Shown piece after piece: positions 7,311 to 9,670 of a DNA stretch of 9,670 nt. The notes beneath the pieces are model-generated. The model was given only the letters and a program-made list of their open reading frames with translations. It was not told where the DNA came from and did not search any database. This stretch comes from Planctomycetaceae bacterium (lineage in GTDB: Bacteria; Planctomycetota; Planctomycetia; Planctomycetales; Planctomycetaceae). The stretch covers positions 5,443 through 15,112 of the forward strand of contig DLVV01000209.1 in NCBI GenBank assembly GCA_003445035.1. The letters run 5' to 3'. Position numbers and translations under genes: made by a program. Each line of letters begins with the position of its first letter. Position 1 is the stretch's first letter.

Positions 7311-7350
7311 TCGCGACGGCAACCGCACACAGTTGGTAGGGATACAGGTA

Positions 7351-9567
7351 GTGAAGAAGGTCGTATCGTGTGAGATTGGTGGACGGACGCTCAGCCTGGA
7401 AACGGGAGAACTGGCCAAGCAGGCCAGTGGCGCTGTCCTGGTTCGTTACGCAGACACAGTCGTGTTCGTCGCCTCACAGGACGGACCCCCACGACGTGGC
7501 ATCGACTTCTTTCCGCTGACGGTCGATTACCGTGAACGGTTCGCCTCGGCCGGGAAGTTCCCCGGCGGCTTCCTGAAAAGGGAGGGGCGGCCAACGATGA
7601 GGGAGATCCTCACCGCACGGCTGACAGACCGCCCGATCCGTCCGATGTTCCCCAAGGGGTACAAGGACGAGGTCCAGGTCATGGCCAACGTGCTGGCTGT
7701 CGATCCCGAACACGACCCCGACGTTCACGCGATCATCGGCGCCAGTGCCGCGTTGATGATCTCGCCGTCGATCCCCTTCCAGGGACCGTTGGCGGCCGTG
7801 CGAGTCGGCAAGGTCGATGACCAGTTGGTCATCTTCCCCACGCTCGAGCAGACCGACGAGGGATCGCTGGATCTGATCGTCGCCGGAAACCTCGAGAGCG
7901 TGTTGATGATCGAGGGCTTCGCCGACCAGATGCCCGAGGACGAGATGATCGAGGCGATCCTCTTTGCCCAGCAGCACATCATCACCATCTGCGAACTCCA
8001 GGTGCAACTGGTCGCCGAGGTGGGTGTCGAGACGGTCGCGTACGAGGAGGCGGGAGAGAACCCGCTGCTCGCCGCACTGCACGCCGACGGCTTCGAACGC
8101 CTGAAGACAGCGATGCAGAGCCGGGTCAAAGCCGAACGCCACGACCAGACCAAGGCGCTGAAGACCGAACTGCTCGAGAAACACTTCCCCGAGGATGCCG
8201 AAGAATCCGCCGACGGTTCGACCCGCGGCGACTTCTCCGAGGCCTTCCACGATCTCGAACAACAGGTCGTCCGAGACCTGATTCTCAACGACAAGACGCG
8301 GCTCGACGGCCGCAGCATGACCGACCTGCGAGACATCTCCTGCATCGTCGACCTGCTGCCCCGGGTTCACGGATCGGCTGTCTTCACCCGCGGTGAGACC
8401 CAGTCGGTCTGCACGATCACACTCGGTACGCCCCGCGACACCCAGCGGGTCGACGGGCCGGTCGAGGAGTTCGAGAAACGGTTCATGCTCGACTACAACT
8501 TCCCGCCCTACTCGGTCGGTGAGTGCCGGATGATCAGAGGTCCTGGCCGTCGAGAAATCGGCCACGGGGCCCTGGCCGAACGGTCCGTGGTCGCGATCCT
8601 GCCCGATGCCGAGGCATTTCCCTACACGATCCGGGCGATCTCCGACATCACCGAGTCGAATGGTTCGAGCTCGATGGCCAGTGTCTGCAGCACGACGCTG
8701 GGCCTGATGGCCGCGGGCGTTCCGATCCTGCAACCGGTCGCCGGCATCTCGATCGGTGTCGTCGCCGAGCCGGACGGACGCTTCGAACTGCTGACCGACA
8801 TCATCGGTGACGAGGATCACTTCGGCGACATGGACTTCAAGGTCGCCGGCAGCCAGATCGGCATCACCGGCATTCAGCTCGACCTGAAAATCAAGGGGAT
8901 CTCCGAGGAGATCATCCGGGCGACGTTGGCCCAGGCCAAGGACGCCCGCCACAACATCCTCAGGTCGATGCTCGGAACACTGGGTCAACCCCGCGCGGAC
9001 ATCTCCGAACACGCCCCGCGGCTGGAACGCACCCAGATCGACCCCGAGAAGATCGGCCTGCTGATCGGACCCGGTGGCAAGACCATCCGGGCCATCCAGG
9101 ACGAGACCGGCACCCAGATCGACATCCAGGAAGACGGCGGGACCGCCACGGTCACGGTCGCCTCCAAGGATGGGACGGCCGCCCAGGCCGCACTGGCTCG
9201 GATCGAAGCCCTGACCGAAGACGTCAAGGTCGGCCGGGTTTACAGCGGCACCGTCTCGTCGGTCAAGGACTTCGGCGTCTTTATCGAGATCGCCCCTGGC
9301 AAGGACGGACTCTGTCACATCAGTGAACTCGCCGACGGCTTCGTCAAGTCCGTCGCTGACGTCTGCAGTGTCGGAGACAAGATGGACGTCAAGGTGATCG
9401 CGGTCGACGACCAGAACAGGGTCAAGCTCTCACGACGTGCCGTGCTGGCCGAAGCCGACGGCGGGGACGAAGCCGGGGACGGAGACGGCGGCGGTGACAG
9501 CGACGGCGGCAGTGAAGACAGTGCCGGCGGAACCGACGACGGTGGAGGCGAGGACGGCCAGGAGTAG
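7351..9567 (+). CDS. pnp: Polyribonucleotide nucleotidyltransferase (PNPase)
   Basis: A 738-residue phosphorolytic 3'-to-5' exoribonuclease, a trimer that degrades RNA to nucleoside diphosphates and can also add tails. Domains: first RNase PH (about 1-215; FFPLTVDYRERFASAGKFPGGF, TDRPIRPMF); helical linker (about 225-315); second RNase PH (from DGR at 319 to about 545) with GRREIGHG (399-406), SDITESNGSSSM (431-442) and the metal-binding acidic pair D487/D493; KH (about 555-615, IGPGGK 572-577); S1 (about 627-697, VKDFGVFIEI). The GTG at 7351 is chosen because AGGGA lies 8 nt upstream and VKKVVSCEIGGR is the usual N-terminus; an upstream TTG would add an unconserved extension. The tail from about 701 is a Gly/Asp/Glu-rich low-complexity stretch, making the protein longer than the usual ~700-710. 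It lies downstream of rpsO and directly upstream of a histidine kinase. Confidence 0.97.
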   Translation: MKKVVSCEIGGRTLSLETGELAKQASGAVLVRYADTVVFVASQDGPPRRGIDFFPLTVDYRERFASAGKFPGGFLKREGRPTMREILTARLTDRPIRPMFPKGYKDEVQVMANVLAVDPEHDPDVHAIIGASAALMISPSIPFQGPLAAVRVGKVDDQLVIFPTLEQTDEGSLDLIVAGNLESVLMIEGFADQMPEDEMIEAILFAQQHIITICELQVQLVAEVGVETVAYEEAGENPLLAALHADGFERLKTAMQSRVKAERHDQTKALKTELLEKHFPEDAEESADGSTRGDFSEAFHDLEQQVVRDLILNDKTRLDGRSMTDLRDISCIVDLLPRVHGSAVFTRGETQSVCTITLGTPRDTQRVDGPVEEFEKRFMLDYNFPPYSVGECRMIRGPGRREIGHGALAERSVVAILPDAEAFPYTIRAISDITESNGSSSMASVCSTTLGLMAAGVPILQPVAGISIGVVAEPDGRFELLTDIIGDEDHFGDMDFKVAGSQIGITGIQLDLKIKGISEEIIRATLAQAKDARHNILRSMLGTLGQPRADISEHAPRLERTQIDPEKIGLLIGPGGKTIRAIQDETGTQIDIQEDGGTATVTVASKDGTAAQAALARIEALTEDVKVGRVYSGTVSSVKDFGVFIEIAPGKDGLCHISELADGFVKSVADVCSVGDKMDVKVIAVDDQNRVKLSRRAVLAEADGGDEAGDGDGGGDSDGGSEDSAGGTDDGGGEDGQE
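9560..9564 (+). promoter_or_regulatory. Shine-Dalgarno for the downstream histidine kinase
   Basis: AGGAG, inside the last codons of pnp, ends 8 nt before the ATC at 9573. It is a strong site at ideal spacing, which suggests translation begins at ATC rather than at the TTG at 9600. Confidence 0.5.
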
Positions 9568-9572
9568 AGGCG

Positions 9573-9670
9573 ATCGACTCGCAGGAACGCCAAGAGCTGT
9601 TGTCCCGGTATGCCGAGGGGTATGCCGAGATCGCCAGCCTGGCTGGTGGCCTGGCTCACGAGATCCGTAA
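9573..9670 (+). CDS. Sensor histidine kinase, N-terminal fragment (runs off the window)
   Basis: About 33 codons of a two-component sensor kinase cut by the window end. The reading frame gives IDSQERQELLSRYAEGYAEI, then ASLAGGLAHEIR. SLAGGLAHEIR(N) is the H-box of the HisKA dimerisation/phosphoacceptor domain, with the phosphorylated His encoded at 9657-9659. The H-box lies only about 29 residues from the start, so there is no room for an N-terminal sensor or membrane segment: this would be a cytoplasmic kinase sensing through partners or C-terminal domains. The frame has stops at 9495 and 9513 and no ATG/GTG/TTG from there to 9599. Candidate starts are ATC 9573 (ideal AGGAG upstream) or TTG 9600 (AGGAA 12 nt upstream). 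It follows the pnp stop by 5 nt, so it is probably cotranscribed. The signal and partner regulator are unknown. Confidence 0.8.
   Translation, partial: MDSQERQELLSRYAEGYAEIASLAGGLAHEIR

Noticed and set aside
7474..9318. Long open frame (614 codons) on the minus strand across pnp
   Set aside because: It is antisense to pnp, which matches PNPase along its whole length. There is no domain in the shadow.
9481..9550. GGCGG/GAC-rich stretch as a DNA repeat array or G-quadruplex element
   Set aside because: It is imperfect and in frame with pnp, and is explained by the Gly/Asp-rich PNPase tail. The G-runs are only two to three long, so a quadruplex is weakly supported.
9437..9670. Open frame crossing the end of pnp and running to the window edge
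   Set aside because: It is in a different frame from both pnp and the histidine kinase H-box. The H-box frame beginning near 9573 is the real gene.

Overview
This window is GC-rich bacterial chromosome carrying mostly core housekeeping genes. It probably comes from a planctomycete of the Pirellulales/Rhodopirellula type. That is an inference from three things: a secreted heparan-N-sulfatase-like sulfatase, an NfeD protein with two ClpP-like modules, and the order nfeD / rpsO / pnp / histidine kinase. No rRNA, tRNA, CRISPR array, insertion sequence or phage gene was seen, and base use looks even throughout.

Layout from left to right. A secreted sulfatase (+) fills the first 1.46 kb; its true start codon probably lies one base outside the window. 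It converges on priA (-), the replication-restart helicase, with 16 bp between the two stop codons. priA and nadD (+, nicotinate-nucleotide adenylyltransferase) are divergent and share an 85-bp intergenic region. A 125-bp gap after nadD holds a near-consensus sigma70 promoter (TTGACC, 18 nt, TATAAT) for a large nfeD-type membrane serine protease gene. A 159-bp gap then carries a likely extended -10 promoter and a structured leader for rpsO (ribosomal protein S15). Next comes pnp (polynucleotide phosphorylase), reached through a 99-nt intercistronic stretch with three consecutive small inverted repeats. The window ends in the first ~33 codons of a sensor histidine kinase, recognisable by its H-box.

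How the genes fit together. rpsO-pnp is the ancient pair also found in E. coli, where both genes are post-transcriptionally autoregulated; the hairpins seen here are in the right place for similar control. priA and nadD are unrelated housekeeping genes. NfeD stands alone, with no flotillin partner in view. The sulfatase belongs to the large sulfated-polysaccharide-degrading repertoire typical of marine planctomycetes.

I see no convincing new multi-gene system. The points most worth a second look are: (1) the internal duplication of the NfeD protease module, whose first copy has lost the catalytic residues; (2) the histidine kinase, which has an ideal Shine-Dalgarno placed before ATC rather than ATG/GTG/TTG; (3) the hairpin cluster between rpsO and pnp; and (4) a shared TGCTAGA(A/G)T extended -10 motif upstream of priA and rpsO.
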